In this document: in pieces, positions 18,337-26,353 of the stretch | Numbering within the stretch: position 1 is the stretch's first letter | Layout: every line of letters starts with the position of its first letter | Assembly: GCF_002224125.1 (NCBI RefSeq) | Contig: NZ_NCSM01000019.1 | Location: forward strand, 62,001-126,000 | DNA length: 64,000 nucleotides | Source of the DNA: Streptomyces sp. NBS 14/10 | GTDB lineage: Bacteria; Actinomycetota; Actinomycetes; Streptomycetales; Streptomycetaceae | Reading direction: 5' to 3' | Made by a program: the position numbers and the translations under genes | Notes under the pieces: generated by a model | What the model saw: only the letters and a program-made list of their open reading frames with translations | Told to the model about the DNA's origin: nothing | The model's database searches: none

Positions 18337-21201
18337 TTGTCACAGGGTCCCGTGCGGTTCGCGCTCCTGGGGCCGGTCAGGGCCTGGCGTGGGGAGAGCG
18401 AACTCGACCTGGGGCGCCCTCAGCGCAGGGCGCTGCTGGCACTGCTGCTGGCGGGGGCCGGGCGTACGGTCTCGATGGACGGCCTGATCGACGCCCTGTG
18501 GAGCGAGGACCCGCCGGACAGCGCCGCCAATGTGATCCACCGGCATGTGGGCGTGGTGCGCCGGCTGCTGGAGCCGGAGCTGCCCACGCGGGCGGCGGGC
18601 CGTTGGCTGCTGCGCGGCGGGGGTGGCTACCGCCTGGAGGTCGACGACGACTCCCTGGACCTGCTGCGCTTCCGGAGCCTGCGGGAGACGGCCCGGCGGG
18701 CCGCGGCGGAGGGGGCGGCCGGGCGGGCCGTGGCGCTGAGCGTCGAGGCGCTGGCGCTGTGGCAGGGGCCCGCCGCCTCCGGGATCGCCGCCGAGGTGCG
18801 CGGCCACCCGCTGCTCTCGGCGCTGGACCGGGAACACCTGGCGGCCGTCAAGGAGTCGGCGGACCTGGCCCTGGGCGCCGAGGCGGCCGACCTGGTGCTG
18901 CCGACGCTGCGGGCGGCCGCCGCCGCGAGCCCGCTGGACGAGCCGCTGCTGTCCCGGCTGGTGCTCGCCCTGACGGCGGCCGGACACCGGTCCGAGGCGC
19001 TTGAGGTGTACGAGGGGGCCCGTATACGCCTCACCGACGGACTGGGCATATCGCCCGGCGCGGAACTGCTGGCGGCTCAGGCGGTGGCGGCCGGGCGTAA
19101 GCCCCGGGTGGCGGCGCCTCCGGCAGGCGGGCCCGCCCCTGACGGGCCGTCCGGGCGCACCGGCTACACCGCCCCCAGCCCCGCCCAGCTCCCGCCCGAC
19201 CTGCCGGTGTTCACCGGCCGCAGAACGGAAATGGCGGAGGTGCTGGCCCGGTTGCCGGGGGCGGGGCAGGACACCTCCACGGTGCTGATCAGCGCCATCG
19301 GCGGGATGGCCGGGATCGGCAAGACCACCCTGGCCGTGCACTGGGCCCATCAGGTGGCCGACCGGTTCCCCGACGGGCAGCTCTACGTCAACCTGCGCGG
19401 ATTCGATCCGACGGGGCCCGCCATGACCCCCGGGGAGGCCGTACGCGGCTTTCTCGACGCCCTGGGTGTGCCGCCGCGGCACATCCCTAACGGCCTGGAC
19501 GCCCAGGCCGCGCTCTACCGCAGCCTGCTGGCCGGCCGCCGGGTCCTGGTGCTGCTGGACAACGCCGCGGGCACGGACCAGATACGGCCGCTGCTGCCCG
19601 GCTCGCCCGGCTGTCTCACGATCGTCACCAGCCGCAACCAGATGCACGGGCTGCTGGCGGCGTACGGCGCCCATGCGCTGAGCCTGCGGCCGCTCGATGT
19701 GGACGAGGCCCGTGAGTTCCTGGCCCGCCGGCTCGGGGACGGCCGGGTGTCGGACGCCCCGGGAGCCGTCGCGGAGATCGCCGAACGGTGCGCCGGGCTG
19801 CCGCTCGCCCTGGCCTGCGTCGCCGCCCGCGTGGCGCTGAGTCCCGACGTTCCGCTGTCGGTCGTGGCCGACGAGTTGCGGGAGACCCGGGAAAGCCTGG
19901 AGGGGTTCGCGGGCGGTGAGGTGTCCACCGATGTCGGCGCGGTGTTCTCCTGGTCCTGCCGCGCCATCTCCCCCGCCGCCGCCCGGCTGTTCCGGGTGCT
20001 CGGCCTGCAGGCCGGACCGGACATCTCCGCCACGGCGGCGGCCAGTCTGGTCGGCCTTCCGCTGCGCGAGACATGGCCGTTGCTGACCGAGCTCACCCAG
20101 GTGCAGCTGATCGGCGAACACGCTCCGGGCCGGTACGTCCTGCACGACCTGCTGCGCGCCTACTCCCGGGAGCTGGCGCTGGCCCAGGATTCGCAGGACG
20201 GGCGCCGGGCTGCCCTCCACCGGCTGCTCGACCACTACGCGCACGCCGCCCACGCCGCGGATCTGCTGCTCGCCCCGCACCTGGACCCGATCTCTCCCGC
20301 GCCGCCGCGGCCCGGGGCGACCCTCGAGACCTTCTCCTCCGCCGAGCGGGCACTCGACTGGCTCACCGCCGAGTACCCGGCGCTGCTGCTGGCGGTGGAC
20401 GTCGCGGTGCGCAACGGATTCGACACCCACGCCTGCCAGTTGGCCTGGGCCCTGGAGGCGTTCTTCGACCGCCGGGGCCACTGGCACGACTGGGCCACGG
20501 TCCAGCGCGCCGCCCTGGGAGCCGCCCTGCGGACGGGCCTGCCCGCCATGGAGGCCCGCGCCCTGCGGGCCCTCGCCCGCGTCGAGGGCCGCCTCGGCCG
20601 GCATGACGAGACCCGTACGCATCTCGAACGCGCGCTGCGCCTCTTCACGGAGCTCGGCGACGACATCGGGCGGGGCAACACCCACCGCAGCCTCGGCTGG
20701 ACCGCCGAGCAACTGGGCGATCTCCGCGGGGCGCTGCGCCACAACCAGCAGGCGCTGGAGCTGTTGCGGTCGAGGAAGGACCGGCCCGCGTGGGCGAGCG
20801 TCCTGGCCTCGGTGGCCTGGTACCACGCCCTGCTCGGCGAGTACGACCTCGCGTTCAGCCACTGCCGCACGGCGCTGCCGGTGCTGCGGGAGTACGGCGA
20901 CCGCTACGGCGAGGCCGCGGCCTGGCACAGCATCGGCTACATCCATCAGCAGGTCGGCCGGCATACGCGCGCCCTCGGCGGGTACGGCAACGCCCTCGAG
21001 CTGTACCAGGAGCTGGGCGTGCCCTATATGGAGGCCCAGACGCTGACCGACCTCGGGGACGTGCACAGCGCGCTGGGCGACTCCGAAGCCGCCCGGGCCG
21101 CCTGGCGGGAGGCATTGTCGCTGCTCAACGGGCTGGAACACCCCGACGCCGGGAAGGTGAGCGCGCGCCTGGCCCCGGGCGGCGAGGCGCACCGGGGGTG
21201 A
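18337..21201 (+). CDS. AfsR/SARP-type regulator with NB-ARC and TPR domains
   Basis: 954 aa. The start is TTG 18337, giving M-S-Q-G-P-V-R-F-A-L-L-G, which aligns with the start of the paralogue at 21286 and has GGAGGG 6 bp upstream. Domains in order: SARP winged helix (about 1-95, LGRPQRRALLALLLAGAG), bacterial transcriptional activator domain (95-245), a linker, NB-ARC ATPase (about 290-600, P-loop G-M-A-G-I-G-K-T-T near 325, L-V-L-L-D-N Walker B, G-L-P-L-A motif), then helical repeats of TPR type (700-940). Such proteins activate secondary-metabolite or developmental genes; the ATPase/TPR part gates activity. The nearest divergent gene is the unknown membrane protein. Its target cluster is not evident. 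Confidence 0.92.
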   Translation: MSQGPVRFALLGPVRAWRGESELDLGRPQRRALLALLLAGAGRTVSMDGLIDALWSEDPPDSAANVIHRHVGVVRRLLEPELPTRAAGRWLLRGGGGYRLEVDDDSLDLLRFRSLRETARRAAAEGAAGRAVALSVEALALWQGPAASGIAAEVRGHPLLSALDREHLAAVKESADLALGAEAADLVLPTLRAAAAASPLDEPLLSRLVLALTAAGHRSEALEVYEGARIRLTDGLGISPGAELLAAQAVAAGRKPRVAAPPAGGPAPDGPSGRTGYTAPSPAQLPPDLPVFTGRRTEMAEVLARLPGAGQDTSTVLISAIGGMAGIGKTTLAVHWAHQVADRFPDGQLYVNLRGFDPTGPAMTPGEAVRGFLDALGVPPRHIPNGLDAQAALYRSLLAGRRVLVLLDNAAGTDQIRPLLPGSPGCLTIVTSRNQMHGLLAAYGAHALSLRPLDVDEAREFLARRLGDGRVSDAPGAVAEIAERCAGLPLALACVAARVALSPDVPLSVVADELRETRESLEGFAGGEVSTDVGAVFSWSCRAISPAAARLFRVLGLQAGPDISATAAASLVGLPLRETWPLLTELTQVQLIGEHAPGRYVLHDLLRAYSRELALAQDSQDGRRAALHRLLDHYAHAAHAADLLLAPHLDPISPAPPRPGATLETFSSAERALDWLTAEYPALLLAVDVAVRNGFDTHACQLAWALEAFFDRRGHWHDWATVQRAALGAALRTGLPAMEARALRALARVEGRLGRHDETRTHLERALRLFTELGDDIGRGNTHRSLGWTAEQLGDLRGALRHNQQALELLRSRKDRPAWASVLASVAWYHALLGEYDLAFSHCRTALPVLREYGDRYGEAAAWHSIGYIHQQVGRHTRALGGYGNALELYQELGVPYMEAQTLTDLGDVHSALGDSEAARAAWREALSLLNGLEHPDAGKVSARLAPGGEAHRG

Positions 21202-21285
21202 CCGGACGCATCACCGGCTGAGGCGCTGTCGCCCCTGTACTATGTGCCGCCGTATCCACCCGCTGAGGGTATGTGAGGAGCGAGG

Positions 21286-23205
21286 GTGTCGCGGGAATCT
21301 GTACGGTTCGCGGTGCTGGGGCCCATACGGGCCTGGCGGGCCGGGGCAGAGCTGGACCTGGGACGCCCCCAACAGCGCGTCCTGCTGGGCCTGCTGCTCG
21401 CGCGGGCGGGGCGGCCCGTCGGGCTGAGCGAGATCGTGGACGCCCTGTGGGGCGAGGACCCGCCCGGCAGCGCCGTCAACGTCGTCCGCCGGCACATCGG
21501 AATCCTGCGCCGCACGCTGGAGCCCGGACTGCCGCTGAGGGCGCCCGGTCACTGGCTGCTGCGCGAGGCGGCAGGCTACCGGATCGCCGTCGACGCGGAC
21601 TCGCTGGACCTCCTCCGCTTCCGCCGGCTGCGCGAGCGGGCCGGCGAGGCCGCCGACCGGTCCCCCGGGCGGGCCGTGACGCTGCTCACCGAGGCGCTGG
21701 CGCTGTGGAAGGGACCGGCCGGCGCCGATGTGTCCGTCGAGATACGGGCGCGCGCCTTTCTCGACGTACTCGACCGGGAACGCCTCGCGGCCGTGAAGGA
21801 GCTGGCGGACGCGGCGCTGCGCGCCGGGATGACGGCCCCGGTCCTGGACGAGCTCCGGAAGGCGGCCCTGGCCAACCCGCTGGACGAGCCCCTGCTGGCC
21901 AGGCTGGTGCTCGCCCTGGCGGCCACCGGCCAGCGGGCCGAGGCGCTGGAGACCCACCGCGCCGCCGTCGCCCGGCTCGCGGACGAACTGGGCCTGACCC
22001 CGGGGCGGGAGCTGTCCGACGCCCATGCGGCGGTGCTGCGCGAGTCCCGTCCGGCGGCGCGCCCCGCCGCGGGCTCTGCCGCGCGCTCCGGGGCCGCGCT
22101 CGGCGGGGAGTCGGCGGACGGCGGGCTCCCTCTTCCCAGAGCCGCGTACTCCGAACCGCGGCCCGCCCAACTGCCCCAGGACCTGCCGGCCTTCTCCGGC
22201 CGGCGCACCCAGTTGGCCAAGCTGTCCGCCCTGCTGCCGGAGGCGGGCCGACCGCTCGACACGGCGGTGATCAGTGTGATCGGGGGGATGGCCGGGGTCG
22301 GCAAGACCACGCTGGCCGTGCACTGGGCCCACCAGGTGGCAGACCGCTTCCCGGACGGCCAGTTCTATGTCGACCTGCGCGGATTCGAGCCCACCGGCAC
22401 GGCCCTCGACCCCGGGGAGGCCGTACGCGACTTTCTGTGCGCGCTCGGGGTGCCGCGGCACCGCGTGCCGCACGGCCTGGACGCCCAGACCGCGCTGTAC
22501 CGGAGCCTGCTGGCCGGGCGGCGCTTCCTCGTTCTGCTGGACAACGCCCTGGACACCGAGCAGGTGCGGCCGCTGCTGCCCGGGGCGCCCGGCTGTCTGG
22601 TGATCGTCACCAGCCGGGACACGCTGACCGGGCTGGTCGCCGACCACGGCGCGCATCCGCTGAGCCTGTGCTGGCTCGACGCCGAGGAGGGGCGCGAGTT
22701 CCTGGCCGCCCGGCTCGGGGCCGCCCGGGTCGGGGCCGAGCCCCAGGCGGCGGCCGAGATCGTCGAGCTGTGCGCCGGGCTGCCGCTGGCCCTGTCCTGC
22801 GTCGCCGCCCGGCTGGCCGCACACCCCGGCTTCCGACTGTCCGCCCTGGCCGCCGAGCTGCGCGACGCCCACGACCGGCTGGACGCCATCGCCCGAGGGT
22901 CCGCCGAGGTCAGCACGGTCTTCTCCTGGTCGTACCGCGCGCTGTCGGCGGCCGCCGCCCGGCTCTTCCGGCTGCTCGCCGGCCACCCCGGCCCCGACCT
23001 CTCGGCGTCCGAGGTGGCCGAACTCGCCGCACTCGACGGGCTCGCCGGGCACGCCGGACTCGACGCTCAGGAAAGCGCTCGGCTGCTCGCCGAGCTCGTC
23101 CGGGCCCACCTGGTCGCCGAGCCGAGCCCCGGCCGGTACTCCGTCCACGACCTGCTGCGCTCCTATGCCGCGGGGCTCGGCGAGAACACCGACCACGGTC
23201 ACTGA
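21286..23205 (+). CDS. AfsR/SARP-type regulator with NB-ARC, no TPR (tandem paralogue)
   Basis: 639 aa from GTG 21286. It is clearly a paralogue of the gene 84 bp upstream: identical stretches such as A-V-H-W-A-H-Q-V-A-D-R-F-P-D-G-Q and G-L-D-A-Q with conserved spacing. SARP winged helix (1-95), BTAD (95-245), NB-ARC (about 295-600; P-loop G-M-A-G-V-G-K-T-T near 335; V-L-L-D-N; G-L-P-L-A). It ends right after the winged-helix part of the NB-ARC module (S-V-H-D-L-L-R-S-Y-A), so the TPR domain of the neighbour is missing. The end may be natural or a deletion, since the stop falls shortly after the conserved H-D-L-L-R motif. It may act without the TPR-mediated control. Confidence 0.9.
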   Translation: MSRESVRFAVLGPIRAWRAGAELDLGRPQQRVLLGLLLARAGRPVGLSEIVDALWGEDPPGSAVNVVRRHIGILRRTLEPGLPLRAPGHWLLREAAGYRIAVDADSLDLLRFRRLRERAGEAADRSPGRAVTLLTEALALWKGPAGADVSVEIRARAFLDVLDRERLAAVKELADAALRAGMTAPVLDELRKAALANPLDEPLLARLVLALAATGQRAEALETHRAAVARLADELGLTPGRELSDAHAAVLRESRPAARPAAGSAARSGAALGGESADGGLPLPRAAYSEPRPAQLPQDLPAFSGRRTQLAKLSALLPEAGRPLDTAVISVIGGMAGVGKTTLAVHWAHQVADRFPDGQFYVDLRGFEPTGTALDPGEAVRDFLCALGVPRHRVPHGLDAQTALYRSLLAGRRFLVLLDNALDTEQVRPLLPGAPGCLVIVTSRDTLTGLVADHGAHPLSLCWLDAEEGREFLAARLGAARVGAEPQAAAEIVELCAGLPLALSCVAARLAAHPGFRLSALAAELRDAHDRLDAIARGSAEVSTVFSWSYRALSAAAARLFRLLAGHPGPDLSASEVAELAALDGLAGHAGLDAQESARLLAELVRAHLVAEPSPGRYSVHDLLRSYAAGLGENTDHGH

Positions 23206-23306
23206 AGTGACACTTTTTTGTACTTCCTGCGCTTGTACGGTCACTCACGAAAAGCACAAGGCCCTCATCCCGGCGACAAAAGCCGTGGTCGAGGGCTATT
23301 CGTCGG

Positions 23307-24266
23307 GTGCCGGTGGAGGCGCATGTGGGAATCGGCCGGACCGCGGCACCGCAGGAGGGCGCGCGGTACTGGAGGTCCGTCGGTCTGGACATCGCCGTCG
23401 TGGAGGCCGCACCGCGGATGTCCCTCGGCGACGGCCGGTCGGATCCGGCGACGGCCGTATCGGTCCTGTCCGATCAGTCGCCGGGCCGCGGCCCCCGTCT
23501 GGGCGCATACGACCCGGGTGACTATCACTTCGTCGGGCTGCTGGGCACGGGCGGAGGCTCCCCCCGGTGCGGTGGGTCCGGCGGGCCTGCTGGGCCCGCC
23601 GCGCCGAAGACGCTGCTGCGCCCCGGGGACATCCTCTTCTACGACGCCGAACTCCCCCACCTCCTGGAAATGCCCGCCGGTGCCCGGCTGAAGATCTTCC
23701 TGCTGCCACGGCAGCTGCTCGGCGTCGGCAAACACGATCTGCACCGGGTCACGGCGGCCCCCGTCCGCAGTGCGTCGCTGCTCGGCTCCCTGGTGTCGCC
23801 GTTCCTGTCCGAGCTGGCCGAGATGGTGACCTCAGCCGCCCCCGCGGTCGGCGAGACCGTCGCCCGCAACGCGCTGGATCTCCTGGCCACCCTGGTCATG
23901 GAGCAACACGCCCCGCCGCCCGCCGGTATGGCGGACGCGCGCCGGGCGATGCTGCTGAAGATCCAGCGCTTCATCACCCACCGCCTCTCCGACCCCGACC
24001 TCTCGCCGGAGGCCATCGCCCGCGCCCACCACATCTCGGTGCGCTATCTGCACAAGCTCTTCCGGGACGAGGGCACCACGGTCGGGCGCTGGATACGGGG
24101 CCGCCGGCTGGAGGAGTGCCAGCGCGAACTGGTCCTGGCCCGGGGGCGTCAGACCATCGCGGGGGTGGCCCGCCGCTGGGGGTTCATCAGCCCGACCCAC
24201 TTCAGCCGGGTGTTCCGGGCCACGTACGGGATGTCCCCCAGCGAATGGCAGGGCGCCGCGAGCTGA
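23307..24266 (+). CDS. AraC-family transcriptional regulator
   Basis: 319 aa from GTG 23307. The N-terminal ~190 residues form a cupin-like AraC-binding domain (R-P-G-D-I-L-F-Y-D-A-E-L-P-H), interrupted by a Gly/Pro-rich insert. The C-terminal AraC DNA-binding domain (about 215-315) contains both helix-turn-helix units: L-S-P-E-A-I-A-R-A-H-H-I-S-V-R-Y-L-H-K-L-F and I-A-G-V-A-R-R-W-G-F with the closing F-R-A-T-Y-G-M-S-P-S-E-W. It is similar in plan to the Ala-/choline-type AraC-binding-like regulators. It converges on the four-gene minus-strand operon that starts with the amidohydrolase, and may control it, though this is inference from position only. Confidence 0.88.
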   Translation: MPVEAHVGIGRTAAPQEGARYWRSVGLDIAVVEAAPRMSLGDGRSDPATAVSVLSDQSPGRGPRLGAYDPGDYHFVGLLGTGGGSPRCGGSGGPAGPAAPKTLLRPGDILFYDAELPHLLEMPAGARLKIFLLPRQLLGVGKHDLHRVTAAPVRSASLLGSLVSPFLSELAEMVTSAAPAVGETVARNALDLLATLVMEQHAPPPAGMADARRAMLLKIQRFITHRLSDPDLSPEAIARAHHISVRYLHKLFRDEGTTVGRWIRGRRLEECQRELVLARGRQTIAGVARRWGFISPTHFSRVFRATYGMSPSEWQGAAS

Positions 24267-24294
24267 CCGGCGGCGCTCAGCTCGTCGGGGCCGC

Positions 24295-25032
24295 TCAGCT
24301 CGTCGGCGGAGCCCAGTGCGCGTCGGCCGTCGAGACGCGGTGGGTGATCAGCGCGGTGACCAGGAGCAGCAGCAGGGCCAGTCCGAGGGCTGCCGCCAGA
24401 TGGGTGTGCAGCACCAGCAGGGCGCCGATCAGGGCCCCGAGGAACATCGCCAGTACGGACAGGATCCGCCGGCCCGGCCGGGGTGCCGTGCCGCCGGCCG
24501 GGGTGGAGTCGGCGGCGAGCCCGGTCAGGGTGAGGGTGAGGACGGTGGTGGTCATATCGGGGACGCCGAGGCGCCGGGCCACGGCGTTCTGCAGACCCAT
24601 GGCCAGGCCGAGCAGCACGATCAGGGCGTACTCGACCCCGGTGGTGACCCGGCCGTCGGCCGCGGCCGCGGTGGCCGCCGCCGCGCCGAACAGGACCGTC
24701 TGCACACCCGTGGCGACGGCCAGCAGCCGTCCGCGATGTGCCACCAGCCGAGTCGCGAGCCGGCCTCCCGCCAGGGCGCCGGTCAGGAACACGGCCAGCG
24801 AGACGAGGGACGCCGAGGCCGACAGCCCCTGGGCGCCGGTCAGGGCGAAGCCGAGGAAGACCACATTGCCCGTCATGTTGGCGACGAAGACATGCCCGAG
24901 TCCCAGGTAGCTCACCGCGTCGACGATGCCGGTGACCAGCGTCAGGGTCAGCATCAGCGGCGGCAGCGGGCCGTGCCGGTCCGCGCGGGGCGGTACCAGG
25001 GTGCGGGCCGCGTCAGTCAGCAGTGCGCGCAT
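24295..25032 (-). CDS. DUF1275 (YoaK-like) membrane protein
   Basis: 245 aa with six hydrophobic segments, mostly in the pattern of YoaK/DUF1275 proteins. The family motif is V-T-G-I-V-D-A-V-S-Y-L-G-L-G-H-V-F-V-A-N-M-T-G-N near residue 33. The remaining helices follow (LVSLAVFLTGALAGG, GVEYALIVLLGLAMG, the Asn-Ala pair N-A-V-A-R, and AMFLGALIGALLV). The function of the family is unknown; a transporter or membrane-stress role is often suggested. It overlaps the end of the DoxX gene by 20 bp, and is the last gene of the operon. Confidence 0.88.
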   Translation of the reverse strand: MRALLTDAARTLVPPRADRHGPLPPLMLTLTLVTGIVDAVSYLGLGHVFVANMTGNVVFLGFALTGAQGLSASASLVSLAVFLTGALAGGRLATRLVAHRGRLLAVATGVQTVLFGAAAATAAAADGRVTTGVEYALIVLLGLAMGLQNAVARRLGVPDMTTTVLTLTLTGLAADSTPAGGTAPRPGRRILSVLAMFLGALIGALLVLHTHLAAALGLALLLLLVTALITHRVSTADAHWAPPTS

Positions 25033-25549
25033 CGGCGGTCATCCTCTCCTCGGTGGTCGGATCCTCGGTGGTCGAGCGGTGCAGGACAAGGCGGGTGAGC
25101 AGGCCGCTGGCCAGGCCGAGCGCGACCGTCGCCGACGACAGCCACACCGGCCAGTCCAGGCCCATCGCCTGGTCGGCGGACCATCGGCCGGAGCCCGTGA
25201 AGGACAGCGCCGCGCAGACGACGACCAGCACCAGGGGGTACTCGTAGCCGTCGTTCTGCACCCACAGTCCGTGCTGCCACTTGACCGTGATCGCGACGGT
25301 CATCACGCCGATGGCGACCATGGCCGCCATCGGCGTGAGCGCCCCGAGGGCCAGGAACAGGCCCGAACCGATCTGGCCGGCGCCCGCGGCGAGCGCGGTG
25401 AGGGCACCACCGCGAAAGCCGTCGTGCCGGAACTCCTCGATTCCCCCTGCCAGACCGTGGCCGCCGAGGCGGAAGCTCACCTTCTGCACTCCGTGGCCGG
25501 CGATGAGCAGGCCCACCACCACCCGGAGGATCAGCAGTCCGGTGTCCAT
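25013..25549 (-). CDS. DoxX-family membrane protein
   Basis: 178 aa with four hydrophobic segments, ending in a charged tail. The DoxX motif L-R-V-V-V-G-L-L-I-A-G-H-G-V-Q-K opens the protein, and the fold continues with G-A-G-Q-I-G-S-G-L-F-L-A-L-G and F-T-G-S-G-R-W-S-A-D. Family members are small membrane proteins linked to thiosulfate or quinone oxidation and to oxidoreductase complexes in Streptomyces. The partner is probably the hydrolase 67 bp upstream. The gene overlaps DUF1275 by 20 bp at its 3' end. Confidence 0.88.
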   Translation of the reverse strand: MDTGLLILRVVVGLLIAGHGVQKVSFRLGGHGLAGGIEEFRHDGFRGGALTALAAGAGQIGSGLFLALGALTPMAAMVAIGVMTVAITVKWQHGLWVQNDGYEYPLVLVVVCAALSFTGSGRWSADQAMGLDWPVWLSSATVALGLASGLLTRLVLHRSTTEDPTTEERMTADARTAD

Positions 25550-25615
25550 CGTGTTTGGTTCCCGTTCCTGTTCTGGTCCTGGTCCTGGCCCTATGACCGG
25601 TGTCGGGGGTCGGGA

Positions 25616-26278
25616 TCAGCCGGCCGCGTGGGGGTCGATCATGGACTGCGCGTAGAAGACACCGAGGCCGTAGGCGCCGGCGTGCTCCTTCACGACCTCC
25701 GTGACGGGGCCGTACGTCTCCGTTCTCGCCCAGTCGCGCTGCAGCTCCAGCAGCACCTGCACCCAGGTCACCGGCACCGCGCCGGCCTGGATCATCCGCT
25801 GGAGCGCGTGTTCGTGGGCCTGGGGGGTGACACCGCCCGAGGCGTCGGAGACGACATAGACCTCATAGCCCTGGGCGATCATGGACAGCACGGGCAGCAC
25901 CAGGCAGACCTCGGTCCACAGCCCTGCGATGACCACCTTGGTACGGCCGGTGGCCTTCACCGCCTCGACGAGCGCCGGGTCCTCCCAGGCGTTCATCGAG
26001 GTACGGTCGATGATCTCGGCCTCCGGGAAGACCTCCGCCAGCTGCGGCAGGATCGGGCCGGAGAAGGACTCGGCGGCCACGGTGGTCAGAACCGTCGGCA
26101 CATCGAAGACCTTGGCGGCCTTGGCCAGGCCGACGGTGGCATTGATGATCGTGGTGCGGTCGCCGCTGCCGGTGCCGAAGAACATCTGCGGCTGGTGGTC
26201 CACGAACAGCACCACGGCGTTGTCCGGGGTGAGCAGGTCGGGGCTCGGTACGGCGCTGACCTCGTTGATGTCGACCAT
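25616..26278 (-). CDS. Isochorismatase-family cysteine hydrolase
   Basis: 220 aa. The fold is the alpha/beta isochorismatase/nicotinamidase type. The catalytic triad is visible: Asp in V-L-F-V-D-H-Q near residue 26, a Lys around R-T-K-V-V-I near 113, and the nucleophile Cys in G-L-W-T-E-V-C near residue 123. The cis-peptide G-L-W-T motif and the downstream D-A-S-G-G-V-T-P fit YcaC-type hydrolases. The substrate is unknown; YcaC relatives form octamers. It sits between the amidohydrolase and DoxX genes in one operon. Confidence 0.88.
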   Translation of the reverse strand: MVDINEVSAVPSPDLLTPDNAVVLFVDHQPQMFFGTGSGDRTTIINATVGLAKAAKVFDVPTVLTTVAAESFSGPILPQLAEVFPEAEIIDRTSMNAWEDPALVEAVKATGRTKVVIAGLWTEVCLVLPVLSMIAQGYEVYVVSDASGGVTPQAHEHALQRMIQAGAVPVTWVQVLLELQRDWARTETYGPVTEVVKEHAGAYGLGVFYAQSMIDPHAAG

Positions 26279-26353
26279 CGCGGTTTCCCTTCTCGATTCT
26301 GGGCAGTTCTGGGCAGTTACGGGTTAGTTTGGTTTAGACGGGGTGAGACAGAG

